From Hyphochytrium catenoides (lineage: Eukaryota; Sar; Hyphochytriomycetes; Hyphochytriales; Hyphochytriaceae): 64,000 nt of DNA. The position numbers and the translations under genes are program-made. The DNA lies in NCBI GenBank assembly GCA_900088475.1, contig FLMG01002721.1, positions 1 to 64,000 of the forward strand, in the 5' to 3' direction. The notes beneath the pieces were generated by a model that worked only from the letters and a program-made list of their open reading frames with translations, had not been told where the DNA came from and did no database searches. Position 1 is the first letter of the stretch; each line of letters begins with the position of its first letter. This document shows, piece by piece, positions 44,449 through 55,355 of the stretch.

Positions 44449-45507
44449 ATGATGCTCTCCTACAGCAATGCAGAAGATGAGACAACGCGCCTTCTTCCCT
44501 CGTCTGTGACTCTTGTCGCTCTCAAAGCCACGGGGAAGCGCTTTGTGACGGGCATCGCCTCCTCCTATGACAATACCTTCCCTCCAGCACTCTCGGGTAT
44601 CGCTGGTAGGTAGCAAAGCTAGAGAAAGGACGAGACAGACGGTCTACGGAGAGGCGCGAGGAGTGAGGAGGGAAGAGACGGGAAGGATGATTAGACGTAA
44701 CGAACTAAAGGAAGAGGGAAATCAAGAAATGTGTGTGTGTGTTGGGGGTTGAGGGGGAGAGAGAGAGACAGAGAGACAGAGACAGAGAGAGAGAAAGGGA
44801 GACAGAGAGAGAGGAAGAGGAAGAATAGGCAGGCGTCGGGCAGAGAGAGAGAGAGGAGAGAGAGAGGCAGAGATAAAGGGAGAATAGGCGGGCGTGAGGT
44901 AGAGAAGAGAATAAAAAGAGGGGTGAGAACAGTGATGAGCACCGTGCTAACCTTTGACTGCAGAGGAGGACGAGTTTGCTAGCGCCTTAGTGGAGATCAA
45001 CTGCACCTTGCAGGACTATTGGCCGTGTGACTGCTGCTTCATCGCTGGCTACCTGTGCTGCCCCTGCACCTGTGGACTTTCCTTCCTTGTTCCGAACCTA
45101 TGTATTAGAGATGTATGGCCCAACCCCTAACACTTTAGAAGAGCCGCTTCCTTCGTGGTTCCCCTCTCTCATGCCAGTTTGCTTGAAACAGGTAGAAAAG
45201 TACGTGGAGACGGTGTTGGCTAGGCTGAGTAGGCGGAAGTACTGGCAGGAACGAGGCATCACATGGAGGCTGAGAAAGAATTGGCTCTCTCCTGCGGTGA
45301 GGCTTGACTATTTCTCATCTTCTTTCAGCCATTTTCTTTGCATAGTCAGGCCTTTTATGTTCACTTATGACTCTTCAGGTCTGGCGCCAACATCTCTTGC
45401 TGCTCTCTTTGGTCGCCTGTCCACAGCCTCATCTCTTCTACCCGCCCTCTCTTACTTGTCAGATTGAACTTCAAGTTGACCGCGCGGCCCAAAAAGTAAG
45501 GACCTAG
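44449..45507 (+). CDS. ERF4/CHIC/GOLGA7-family cysteine-rich palmitoylation cofactor
   Basis: Four exons (44449-44596, 44964-45112, 45192-45296 and 45463-45507) sum exactly to 148 aa. An in-frame stop lies directly upstream of the start. Exon 1 ends KRFVTGIASSYDNTFPPAL, recalling the '(V)RF...F...L.G' entry of the family. Exon 2 reads EEDEFASALVEINCTLQDYW and then a cysteine-rich hydrophobic stretch (CDCCFIAGYLCCPCTCGLS). Exon 3 has VEKYVETVLARLSRRKYWQERGI-T-W-RLRK, matching CHIC2's '..IE..L...N..LY...-L-HWRL.KR'. Exon 4 gives IELQVDRAAQ. In yeast and animals such proteins (Erf4, GOLGA7) partner DHHC palmitoyltransferases, and the cysteines are probably palmitoylated to fix them to Golgi or plasma membranes. 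The partner enzyme is not in this window. Confidence 0.78.
44755..44880. repeat. GA-rich tract in ERF4/CHIC-family intron
   Basis: Interrupted GAGAGACAGAGA repeats lie in the 367-nt first intron, on the coding strand. Confidence 0.85.
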
Positions 45508-45983
45508 CGAAGCTGCATAGACTTAATTGGTGAGGATAGAGAAGCTCAAGGGGCTGGCAGGGCCAGTCCACCTTAACAGAAAGAAGGGAAGGAGATAACA
45601 AGGGGAACGATAGCAGCCCTGTCTTGGCCTGTTAAGCACAATAAATTATTAGCTGATTGACCTAGGTCCCGCTACATATCTCTGACAGCTGCAGAGGAGA
45701 GCTGGAACCCGCTCTGCCAGAAGCTCTGCGTCTATTGCTTGCCCTACCTTCCCTACATCACCACTCTCTTACAAGCCCATCTCCCTCCTGCAATCTTGAT
45801 CCCATGAGAGTACACATTGGGAGCTGGACTATCTTGCATCGACTGATATCATCTCTAATACCTACGCTTTCTTAAGCAAGCACACACCATATTCTCTCAC
45901 CAGTAGCTCGTCTGCTTCAGAAAGGCAACAACTACCATGGCTCTTAGGTGAAGGAAGCTGGAGATGGAGGTGAAGAGGCTGCC
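45508..45983. other. Intergenic, convergent ERF4/CHIC-family gene / exportin-7
   Basis: About 475 bases lie between two converging stop codons. No coding feature is seen. A plus-strand frame starting near 45948 runs into the antisense of the last exportin exon and is not real. Confidence 0.55.
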
Positions 45984-48900
45984 TCATCCGGTCAGAAAGC
46001 CTCTGACAGTCACTCTAAATGGTGTCATCTTCTGCGTGAACTTGTCTCTGTTGTTGACCTCAAGATTCCGTCGCACGTCGACAAAGAGTTTGGAAAATGC
46101 TTCTTCCAGCCGAGCCTGGTTCTGAGGGCTTTGCGTCATGATGAGCTGCTGCTTACACTGCTGGAACGCCTGGGTTTACCGGCACAGACCACATGAGATG
46201 GAGAGGTCAGGAGAGAAGTGGAGCTGAGCTGATAAAAGAGAATAAAGGCAAGAACATGCTTGAGACATCGCCGTGGAGTTCTGACAAGACGTACGAGGTG
46301 CATCAGACAAAGAGAGCTAACTAATATGGCCTCGAGGGCAAGCGAACCTAAATCTGCAGAATAGGCTTGGTAAACAACGACGTGCTCAGCTTACCTCCTC
46401 ACTGGCAAGTGTAATGCTGAGAATTGGTCTGGAGAGAGACCACTGGATATTCGTCTCGCCAAAGAGGATAATATTGAAAAGGGTCGAGAGAAGAGCTGTC
46501 AGAAGCCCTGGGTTGGCGCTGAGATGCAGCTTCATCTTCCTCATTATGGGTGTGTCTTTGGAAGAGTTTGAGAAGTGGTAGGTAGCAAGATAGTCCACGG
46601 CGGAGGCGCATTGTGTACAAAGGGTTGAGTCTGGAGACACGAGCAGCAAGAGAGATAAGCTGAGTGGGACCGCACAGGGCAAGTGCTCTAGACTGCATGC
46701 GAGGCTCCCATGGAGTTGCAACAATGCTTTCCTCGACTATAGCCCTTGCTTCTCACTGGCCTCTGACTTACCTAAGGAGTTGAGTCCCTCGTGCAAGGAG
46801 TTGATCAGCTGCATGAAGATCGGTGTGTCCAGCATGATCACGAAAGGAACGTGGTTCCGGAACAAGATTTCCAAAAATGAGAAGTATGCTTTTGTGAGCT
46901 TAGGATATGTCTGCAGTCAATGGGATGGCCGTGGATAACGGTACCGGGAGTAGGAGCAATGTTAGATTAACTGACAGAGCGGTAGTAAGCCGGGGTTACT
47001 AGACTAGCGTTTACAAGGTTGATGTCTCCAGAAAGAAAGCGTTGAGCAATATCAACTCTAGCGGAGGAGCAAGGAACAGTGCTACAAGAGACGCTCAGCC
47101 GAGCAAGGAGATGCATTACACCCAGTATGGTCTATGTTAAGGAGACCACGCTCACAACAGAGCAAGAACCAATAGGCAGAGAATCCCTTGAGAGTATCGG
47201 CAGATAAGTATAGGGAGAGTCGGGTGATGGCAAATTAGCAGAATCGTCGGCGACGAGGAACAAGTGAGTGGAAGGTAAGATAGCTCAGAGAAGCCACGGA
47301 GGTCTGGACACTATGAGGTGAGAAGGGTAGTACCATGAGCTCCTGTAAGGGCACTGAGAGCGCAAGCTGCAGCGCTATTTCCAGTGCATTATCCAGGGCC
47401 TTGTCATTGTACAACGCAAACACGCCAAAGTTAACGTAGCCGCCGGCTGCGAAGGTCATAGAAGTGGTAAAGGATATTGAGATTAGTTTACATCTGTGAA
47501 GGGAGCGGTAAACGGTGGTACATGAAGAGGAGAATATGATACATCTGCATCACTTTCTGGGTTACATTCAGAGTGTAGCCACAAAGGACCGGCACCAAAG
47601 GGCATGGGAGATCGCGCCAAGGATAATGTAAGCGAACATTGAAGGAAGAGAGGAGACACAAAGCAGCTCCAGAATAGGTGAACCAGATTGAGAAAGAGGC
47701 AGAGGAGAACGTATCACAAGGTCGGGATGTGTCACAGGTCATACCGAGTGCTCTGGATAGCACCGCTAGCGTAAGCCTAATCCCCTTGTACTTGTTTCGA
47801 TAGAGATCAGACCGCTGGAAGAGCCGGTCAGTCAGTACGCCGCCATTGCCATAGAGGCAAGGACTGAGCATCACAATACGACAACCTAGGAAAATGCAGG
47901 AGACATACGGCGTGGCTGCAGCTAACGGGACCCAGAAGCCGAATGCCTAAGCAGACCCGTCTAGAAGAGGCAAGCAAGCCACCCGCGAGCATGGCGATAG
48001 TAGGGAGCAAGGAGCAGTAGCGACCTCGTCTTACCGGCTGATAGTTAACAACCTGCCTTCCATAAGCCACTATAGTCTCTGAGATTTCTCTAAAGAGCAG
48101 GATGCCGTTGGGCGAGGACTGATCAAAGACCACTCTATGCGACTTATTATAGGCGAACTCGTTCATGAACTGAAGCAACGCGGTTATCACGCTAGGGTCA
48201 TCGTAGCACTCCTTGCCAGCCCGCACGAAGACAGGAAAGTATGCTGGGTAAAGGTACTCGAAGAGGCAGCCATAGGTTTTTCTGTTATGCGTGCTGGAGG
48301 TGATGCCTCTGAGGTCTCTGCAGACGCCAGTAATGGCTTGCTTCACGCTATCTGTGCGGAAGTTTGGAGTCTGTTGCAGTTGTGCTACAAGCAAGAGGGC
48401 CATTAGACGCACAAAGAGTAAAAACGTTCAAACTAACTGAGAGGCGGCAAAACAAAGAGCAGTAGGAGTCCGTGAAAAAGCCATCAGATTATGCGACCAA
48501 GTAGGAAGAGAGAAGGTCGACTGAGGGGTAAACATCTGAAGGAGCGTCAAGGAGAGACAACACTGACAAGGATGGCATTTCCCTTACCTAGAGTATTAAG
48601 GATGGGCTGCACAAAGATGTCAAATCTTTCTAGCGAGTCATCAATGGATGAGAGCAGTATCTTCGTGAGAGTCGAGTAGAAAAGTGTCCGATGGCGAGTA
48701 TTGGCAGGATAGCTAAGGAAAGGGAAGTCCTCGGCAGTATGGTGCTGCATCAAATACTGCACAGTGTCCAGGGAAAGAAGGAGCTTCCCGCTGCCATAGC
48801 CTGAAGCGATTTCCCAGAAAAGCTCTAGAGTCTTCCCTATAATCTCTTCCTCTTCCGCCCAATACTTTAGATTGTTCCCTATCTTGGTGACAATCATATT

Positions 48901-51900
48901 CACAACGACGATATGGTCCCCCAGACCCATTCTCTCGAACATACGCTGATAAGCTCTTTGTTTTCCGGAAAGGGCGGTGATATCCGTGCTCTGAGACGGC
49001 ATTCCATGCTGCTCCCCGATGTAAGACCGTCGGAACGCGTGGAAGTAAAAAAGGAGAGCGAGTTCAAGCTTCGTGTCACACCTGCTCTGTCCTCTCGTGC
49101 TTGTGGCTCTATATTCTACGATCCTCATTAGTTCAAAGGTTCTCCTGGATAGGTCAGCGTCAACCGACTCATCACCATCCCTAACTTGGCTAGAGGCCCA
49201 AGCGTGGCCTCCAATGACCGCGCCCACGAAATAAGTCAGCCAGGTCATCTTTCCTTCTAAGGATTGCAACTTGGCGGCTGTGGGTTGATCTGACGGAGCT
49301 GGATTGACTTGCAATATGTCCTTGTATTGGCGAAGTAGCGGATCAAAGAGAGAAACGAGGTACTGTCCGATGGTCTCATATTGGTGTCGAACTATGGTGG
49401 GCAGTCTTTCCAGCTGCTCTTTGAGATTGCCCTCATCCTCAAGCGGATCCTCGAAGGCCTCATTCTGCAACACCATGTCCACAGAGTCGATACGAGACTG
49501 CACATAAGCCTGCACCACCTAATATCGAAGAAGAAGGACACCTGAGGTTAGTCGAACTCGAAGTTCCTACTATCTCAAACAAACAAGAGCGCAGCCATTG
49601 AGGGCCTTAAGGCACTAGACTACTCGCCACCTCGTAGTGGGCGGTTGACAGATATCTCAGGGATATTCACAAAGGGTAATGCTGGTCAATGAGTGACAAG
49701 ATAGAGAAAGGTGGCGGGCAAAGTACCCTAGGAATGTATCCGTCCAAGTTCGCTGCAGATCTCCCTTGCGCATCCGGCTTGACGTATGGCACGGCCGCCA
49801 CCAGCCTCGCCCAAAGGCTCAGTAAATAGTGCACACTGTTTGCAGAGAACTAGATACACGTTGAGAAGGCGATAACTGTTCAGTATTGGGGCGGCAGTGA
49901 CAGAAAAGCAAATAAAGCAAGGAAAGAGCAAAGCCCATCTACCTGAAGAACCAGATCAGGTGTCAGACAGAGCACTGGAGTAGAAGAACTTTAAAAAAAT
50001 CACCAGTGCATACTTGAAGAGTAGCAAGGAAGTTGGCGATCCTTATGTTTACCTGCCATTGCTGAAAGCTATTCACAGTGAAACTGGCTGCTAAATCCAT
50101 CCACTCCCGGTACCCGTCCGTCTTGACCAGCTCAGAGAGTTGATAGTTCGTCTTTAGCCGACCCAGCAATCTGCAGAACTCATGATAGTTGGCGGGATCA
50201 GACAGCCCGACCTGCTTCGATAGGATCTCTCGGGTTCCAGAGAGAAGCTGTGCCAGGAAGCGAGATAGCTCCTTATCCGTGGAAAACAGTGAGCGCCGAC
50301 AGGATGAAAGGAGAAGGAGAACTTCTAAAGCCTTCGCGCTATTAGGCGGCTCTGATTGCTGGTAAGCCTGAAATAACATATCCATGGTTGCAGGCTCTTG
50401 GATAAGAGGTCGCCATGTGCTAGGCACCTACAAAGCACATCAGACTCTTAGTAAATCATGCGTGAAGCCACTCGGACTGACAAGGCCCATAATCAAATTT
50501 GAGAGAGAGGAAATCCTTTCTGTGGCCGACAAGACTTCTCAGAAGGAGCAAAATGTGATAATGGCGCAATGGCGAAGAAATTGAGTAAGTAGCTCAAAGG
50601 CGTGGGAAGCGCTAGGAGGTGGGTCTTCCCTCTAATACTTTCCCAATTTAAGACAGAACGACACAAAAGACGCGCTGAAGGTGGAGACCACTGAGAGAAG
50701 AGGATTGAGATAGAGGAAAATGGAGAGAGTCAAGTCAGCTGCACCTGGATAGCTCCGATGTCCTCTGCGGACTCGTCCGGGTTGGTGCCAATGAAGTCAA
50801 AGGACAGACATTTGACGGCAAGGTCCAGCGATAGCTCGGTCATTTTATTCTCCTGGCTCTTATCCGCTGTCACCACTGTTCTTAGTTGTAGCTGTCGCAG
50901 AGTTGTGAGGGAGACCTGAAATATCTGTTAAAAGAAAGAGGCACACGGTTCAGTAGTCTGTTGACGGGCGGAATCGAGTCCTCTGTAAACTTAGGTGAGA
51001 GGCCCTCCCTAGATTGGCGTCTTAGACACCACACGACAAAGAGAGTATGAAGAAATTGAGAAAGAGCAGAGGAACCGGGAAAGAGCCAAGGATGCCGAAA
51101 GTAGGCGGGGCAACCGTGGACCTGACGCGTTGTTTCTCGGCCCAGTATGCCTTAGAAGGTGGGAGCGTAAGATAACTGAGGGCTGGCCCGTCATACCTGA
51201 TAAAGAGACTCATCTCTGAAAGATACAGCGGTCTTTCTGTGCTGCGCAAGAGTCCGTCCGCTGGTAGGTTGATTCATCTCATTCACTAACTCAATGAGGA
51301 TTTGCAGTCCTATGAGGCAGTGCTCCACCGTCGCCTGGGCAGTGAGAACAAGCTTAATAACCAGCCATGTGCAGCTTTTTCGAGACAGCACCAGACCAAG
51401 GTGATATGGGATATTTCGACGCTTTAGACAGGGACCAAGGAACAGAGAAGTGGGTAACAACGCACACCAAGCAGAGCTTTCTGAGAAGTACATATGACAA
51501 GCCAGGCTTTCACATGCTGGGATTGAGAGAGCATAGACAAATAGAGAGCCAGAGACTGCGAGCTGAATAGAGGATACCAGGCCGGCAAAAATGGTGAGGG
51601 CAAAACGGGGGAAAGTCGGGGAAAGAGTTTACCTGTAGGAATTTGCTGACTTCCTGAGTAATTTTCCTGTGCTGGTCATCGTCAAACCAGCCGAGCTTGC
51701 TGATACGACAGACGAGTTGGATTAGGGAAACGTTGACAAACTTTTCCATCAAGGGACCTTTCTGGGCGAGATAGTTCAGAATATAGTTCCCTGTGCGAGC
51801 AGTCAGAGGAAACACGTGAGAGCTGAGCCCATACGGAACCGCAGACCGGGCGCTATAGACATAGAATAACACAAGAAGATTGAAAGGTGAACCACATAAG

Positions 51901-52314
51901 GAAGTAGTAGAAAAACTTAAGGGTGCGCTAGGGCTGTGCCTCAAGACAGAGACTGTCCCAGTAACGAGCCTCGGCGCGGGAAAACAGAAAGACTTGCAGC
52001 CGCAACGAGTCAGTGGGGTCGCTACAATGGACAAAGAGATAGGATCGTCGCTCGGACGTACTTATGTCAATCCTTTGTGGCACGCTGAAGTTGTTCCAGT
52101 GCGTGGTGATGAGCTTGGTGAGACTGTTACTAGCCACCAGGAGCGCGAAGGGCACTTTGCTATTGTCCAGAACATACTGGCATTGAGGAATATAGTCCGC
52201 GGAGCTTTGTAGCACCAAAACCTGCTGCTGCGCATGAACTCGCTCCGCCTCATTGGGGGAGCTATAGAGAGTCGTGCACAGCCGCTCTATCTGCGCCAGC
52301 TGGGTGCCATCCAT
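45984..52314 (-). CDS. XPO7: Exportin-7 (RanBP16-type importin-beta family transport receptor)
   Basis: A many-exon gene starts at ATG 52314 (MDGTQLAQIERLCTTLYSS) and ends at the TGA whose last base is 45984. Landmarks track human XPO7 along its whole length. They are LVASNSLTKLITTHWNNFSVPQRIDI, NYILNYLAQKGPL, CRISKLGWFDDD, LQILIELVNEMNQPTSGRTL, KTAVSFRDESL, SCRRSLFSTDKELSRFLAQLL, and DPANYHEFCRLLGRLKTNYQLSELVKTDGY. After these come DPLEDEGNLKEQLERLPTIVRHQYE, MTWLTYFVGAVIGGHA, LPGVCRDLRGI-type GVCRDLRGITS, SSPNGILLFREISETIVAYG, YVNFGVFALYNDKALDNAL, and NRDKFTQKM near the end. XPO7 is a Ran-GTP-dependent nuclear transport receptor. The N-terminal part is the importin-beta Ran-binding region. 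Individual exon borders were not all worked out. Confidence 0.95.
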
Positions 52315-52604
52315 TCTGTCGGACGTTAGGCTACCAATGGGACAGAGAAGCGTGGCAGGGAAAACCAGGACCCTACGATGCCCTTCTAAATATAAGTGAG
52401 CCCAATGTGCATGAAAGGTTCTGTGAAGGAGCCGCGACAAGAACTTCAGCGGGCTGGAGAGGTGGGAAGGCCAAGCCCGGGCACTCGCAGCCGACAAGGT
52501 CGTGATTCAATCCCCTGCCGCGATGATGCTTATCTCAGTCTATACTTGAGTCCCAGTACGTTCAAAGGATTACGCTGCAATCGAAGAAGTGGGCTGACAG
52601 GTGG

Positions 52605-52690
52605 TGAGGGTACCGAGAGAGAGCGAGACAGAGAGAGCGAGACAGAGAAAGCGAGAGAGCGAGAGAGCGAGAGAGAGAGAGAGAGAGACG
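52605..52690. repeat. GAGC/GA microsatellite
   Basis: Interspersed gagagagcgagacagagag units lie upstream of the XPO7 start codon. Confidence 0.85.
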
Positions 52691-53059
52691 TTGCTCTGCG
52701 GATGAAGATGCTCGTGGGAGGTGCGAGTGCTGGTGGCGGATCTAGTGACATGATCTTTCCCCTGCGCATCAACCGCCTGGCCTCCCTCACCTCATATCCT
52801 ACAGACATTACGAATAAGGACTCTTGTATTCGGGACCTGTATGGCTTCTCATGATTCTCAGTTCATTTGTAATCTATTCGGTTTTATTGTGAGATAATGA
52901 TGATTCTACTGAATCATATCGGGGATTTAGGCTGAAGGTAATATCTGGATGAGTACAGTAACACAAACAAATGAATCTTCTTTTGTGTGAGAGACAGAGC
53001 AGAGAGAGAAAGGCAGAGACAAAGAGAGGGTTGTCTAGGGACGCTGGCAGACAGAGTAC

Positions 53060-53130
53060 GGAGAGAGAGAGAAGAGTGAGAAAGAGAGAGAGAGAGAGAG
53101 ATTGTGTGTGAGAGAGAGAGAGAGAGAGAT
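53060..53130. repeat. (GA)n microsatellite
   Basis: Two GA runs are separated by attgtgtgtg, upstream of the endonuclease-kinase fusion gene. Confidence 0.85.
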
Positions 53131-53319
53131 CAAATGTGGCTTTCGATTTTCAGGCCTTCTGGAGTTCTGATCAATCTTCTTGACTCTCCCACGTCCCCGG
53201 CGGTCGCCCTTTCGCGCTCACTTCCCATCATGCTCGCTCGCCCTCTCTTCCGCTATTCTCCCGCCTCCTTTCCGTAGCCTGTCTAGCCTGGTTCTTCTGT
53301 TTATCTCTCTCTCCCCCCC

Positions 53320-53344
53320 NNNNNNNNNNNNNNNNNNNNNNNNN
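53320..53344. other. Assembly gap (N run) in C-rich tract
   Basis: Twenty-five Ns are flanked by poly-C. The gap lies about 135 bases upstream of the first ATG of the fusion gene, so an upstream exon cannot be entirely excluded. Confidence 0.9.
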
Positions 53345-53478
53345 CCCAATCTACCTCTCTCTCTCTCCCCCACATCTCATCGAGAGTGTGCTCCATGATC
53401 TAGCGCAAAAGAAACTACTTCTTTTCTACCTCTGCTTGCCTGCCCTGTGAGGCCACATCATGAACGCTGCCACCAGCT

Positions 53479-55292
53479 ATGGCCTGGCGAGTCCGAGGCT
53501 GCCTTCTCCCATCCGCCGTGGCAGTGGATGATCCAGAAGCCTGTGCGCTGCTCTATCAATGTGGCTGCTATGGCTTACGCTCCCCGCATTTTGCCTCCGG
53601 CGGGGGCCTCATCCTCTCCTTCGAAGAGATTGCCTTTCTAATGGCGGAGGGCGATCTGGTGCTTGACATTGCTGATGAAGCGGGAGAGATCATAACTCAG
53701 GAGACGCTCTGGTCTACTATCATCAGGTGCTGCTTAGATGCTGTTGAACGGCCTTTCTTCTCCCTTTCCTCCCCGCGTTCTCCTAACGCCCGGCCATAGC
53801 CTCTTCTATGCTCAGCAGCCTTACTGTCTTCGCCTCCCTGCTTTCATCTCTCTGACCTCTTGAAGGCACAGGGCATCCTTCCTTCCAAGCTTTATCGTCT
53901 ACGCGCACTTTCGCCGCTTGGGTTGGATACTTCGGCGAGGCCACAACTATGGAACAGACTTCCTCCTTTACCCTGGCCCTCCCTCAGAGTTCCATTCTCT
54001 CTACTGCGCACTCATAACAGAGCCCATCCGGAGCGTCAGATGGAAGCAGCTGCAGGTGTGACAAACCTGAACTTGGTCCTACTTCTGTCTTGGCACTTGT
54101 CCTGGTCGCTTGTTGTTCGCTAAGAAGGGATCTTATTCCGCTTTCTCTCTATACGTGAATGACTTATCTTTGCTTAGAGCTATAAACCGGCGTGGGTTGT
54201 CGTCACGAAGTCCACCTCACGGACAATCTCTTCTACTCTCTCGTTCCCCTCTATTCCATCTGCTTTCAGGGCCTTCTTCGCATTATGCCCGATGTCAAGA
54301 AGTCGTTGCTCCTTTGCTGCGTGACAGTTCCTGCAGAGCTAGCAATCCCTTCCTACAACTCGGAGAATCTGCGTGCCCTGCTCAGTAGAAGCAGCGTTTC
54401 TGTCGTCTCCATGAAGTTTGAGCCCTCTCCTGTGCGCCTGTCTAGTCCAATATTCTCCTCTCCTATAAGCAAGCCTTCCTACCAAACTTCCAGCTCTATT
54501 TCTGGACTGAACCCCTACTCTACGTCAGAGAAGGGGATCCAACAACCCTCATCTGCCGGCTTAGCTTCTGTTGAGGATCTTAAAGAGCTAGCGGCTGAGA
54601 AGCGCTTCAGGATGGTGCTTCTTGTTGGCCTTCCTGGTAGCGGCAAGAGTTTCCTGTCTTCTAGAATCTTTGGCGGGGAAGGTGAGGTGGACTAGCCTGC
54701 TGCTTGTTCTTCGCTAATGCCCTTCTTTCGGCTCCCCTTCTTACATCAGATTTTGCACTCTATGTAGGCTGGGTCATTGTCTCTCAGGACGAATTGGGTT
54801 CCAGACAGCGTTGCGTCGACCTTGTGAAGGTAAGGACTGCAGCAGAGAAGAAGTAAGCTCTCGTACTCACGTGCTCTTCACACCACAGAAATCTATGAGC
54901 CAAGGCTCTCCTTTTATCATTGATCGCTGCAATGTGACGAAAGAGAGCAGAGCAGAATGGATTGACTTGCTGAAGAGACATAATGAGGGCGCCCAGAGCT
55001 GCTGCATCACACTTCTCTCTCCCTTACAAATATGTCGTGACCGTGTCTATACCAGGGTAGGTCATAAAGCTCTGAAAGGGAGAGAGCGTGCTATGCGGTA
55101 AGTAATTTATGGCCGTCTCCTTTTGACCGCTTTATAGGGTTTCACGTCTTTGCTCTAGCCCGTATGTCACTATATCATTCACCCCCCGTCCTTTGTCCCT
55201 CGTCGCCCAGGGTCGTAGATATCTTCGCTCGAAGCTTTGAGATGCCGGTGGAAGAAGAAGGTTTCAACACATACTACATTATTCAGCAATAA
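53479..55292 (+). CDS. tRNA-splicing endonuclease catalytic domain (SEN2-like) fused to a P-loop polynucleotide-kinase-like domain
   Basis: Six exons (53479-53726, 53872-54055, 54270-54681, 54768-54829, 54889-55097 and 55211-55292) sum exactly to 398 aa. Residues 1-82 resemble the N-terminal part of Sen2/Sen54 (LSFEEIAFLMAEGDL). Residues 83-165 form the nuclease fold: YAHFRRLGWILRRGHNYGTDFLLYPG, then FHSLYCALITEP, then VKKSLLLC. The TSEN2 triad aligns with Tyr116, His124 (spacing 8, as in TSEN2) and Lys155. After a serine/proline-rich linker comes Walker A GLPGSGKS (about 264-271). It is followed by WVIVSQDELGSRQRC, PFIIDRCNVTKESRAEWI, an arginine-rich lid, and a C-terminal FEMPVEEEGF, as in AAA_33/PNK-like kinases. 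Exon 3 encodes both the catalytic lysine and the P-loop. An in-frame stop precedes the ATG. Sen2 cuts pre-tRNA introns; the kinase would phosphorylate the 5'-OH left behind (inference). Confidence 0.85.
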
Positions 55293-55355
55293 ATAGGAGG
55301 AAATTGGACTTCTTCTGGAGAGCCAACCTCTGCTACTGATGAAGTGGACGTATTG

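Larger units (their letters stand above)
52315..53478. promoter_or_regulatory. Divergent intergenic region, XPO7 / endonuclease-kinase fusion
   Basis: About 1.2 kb lies between divergent starts. It contains GA microsatellites (about 52605-52690 and 53060-53130), an AT-rich segment (52850-52960), and an N run at 53320-53344 within a C-rich tract. No gene is supported. Confidence 0.6.

Noticed and set aside
45948-46196. Plus-strand 82-aa frame after the ERF4/CHIC-family gene, which could be joined in phase as an extra exon
   Set aside because: The opposite strand encodes the conserved exportin-7 C-terminus (NRDKFTQKM), and the ERF4/CHIC frame already ends at 45507 with a family-typical length.
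52460-52530. tRNA-like T-loop (gattcaatcc)
   Set aside because: The flanking bases do not form a T-stem and no matching acceptor, D or anticodon arms can be drawn.
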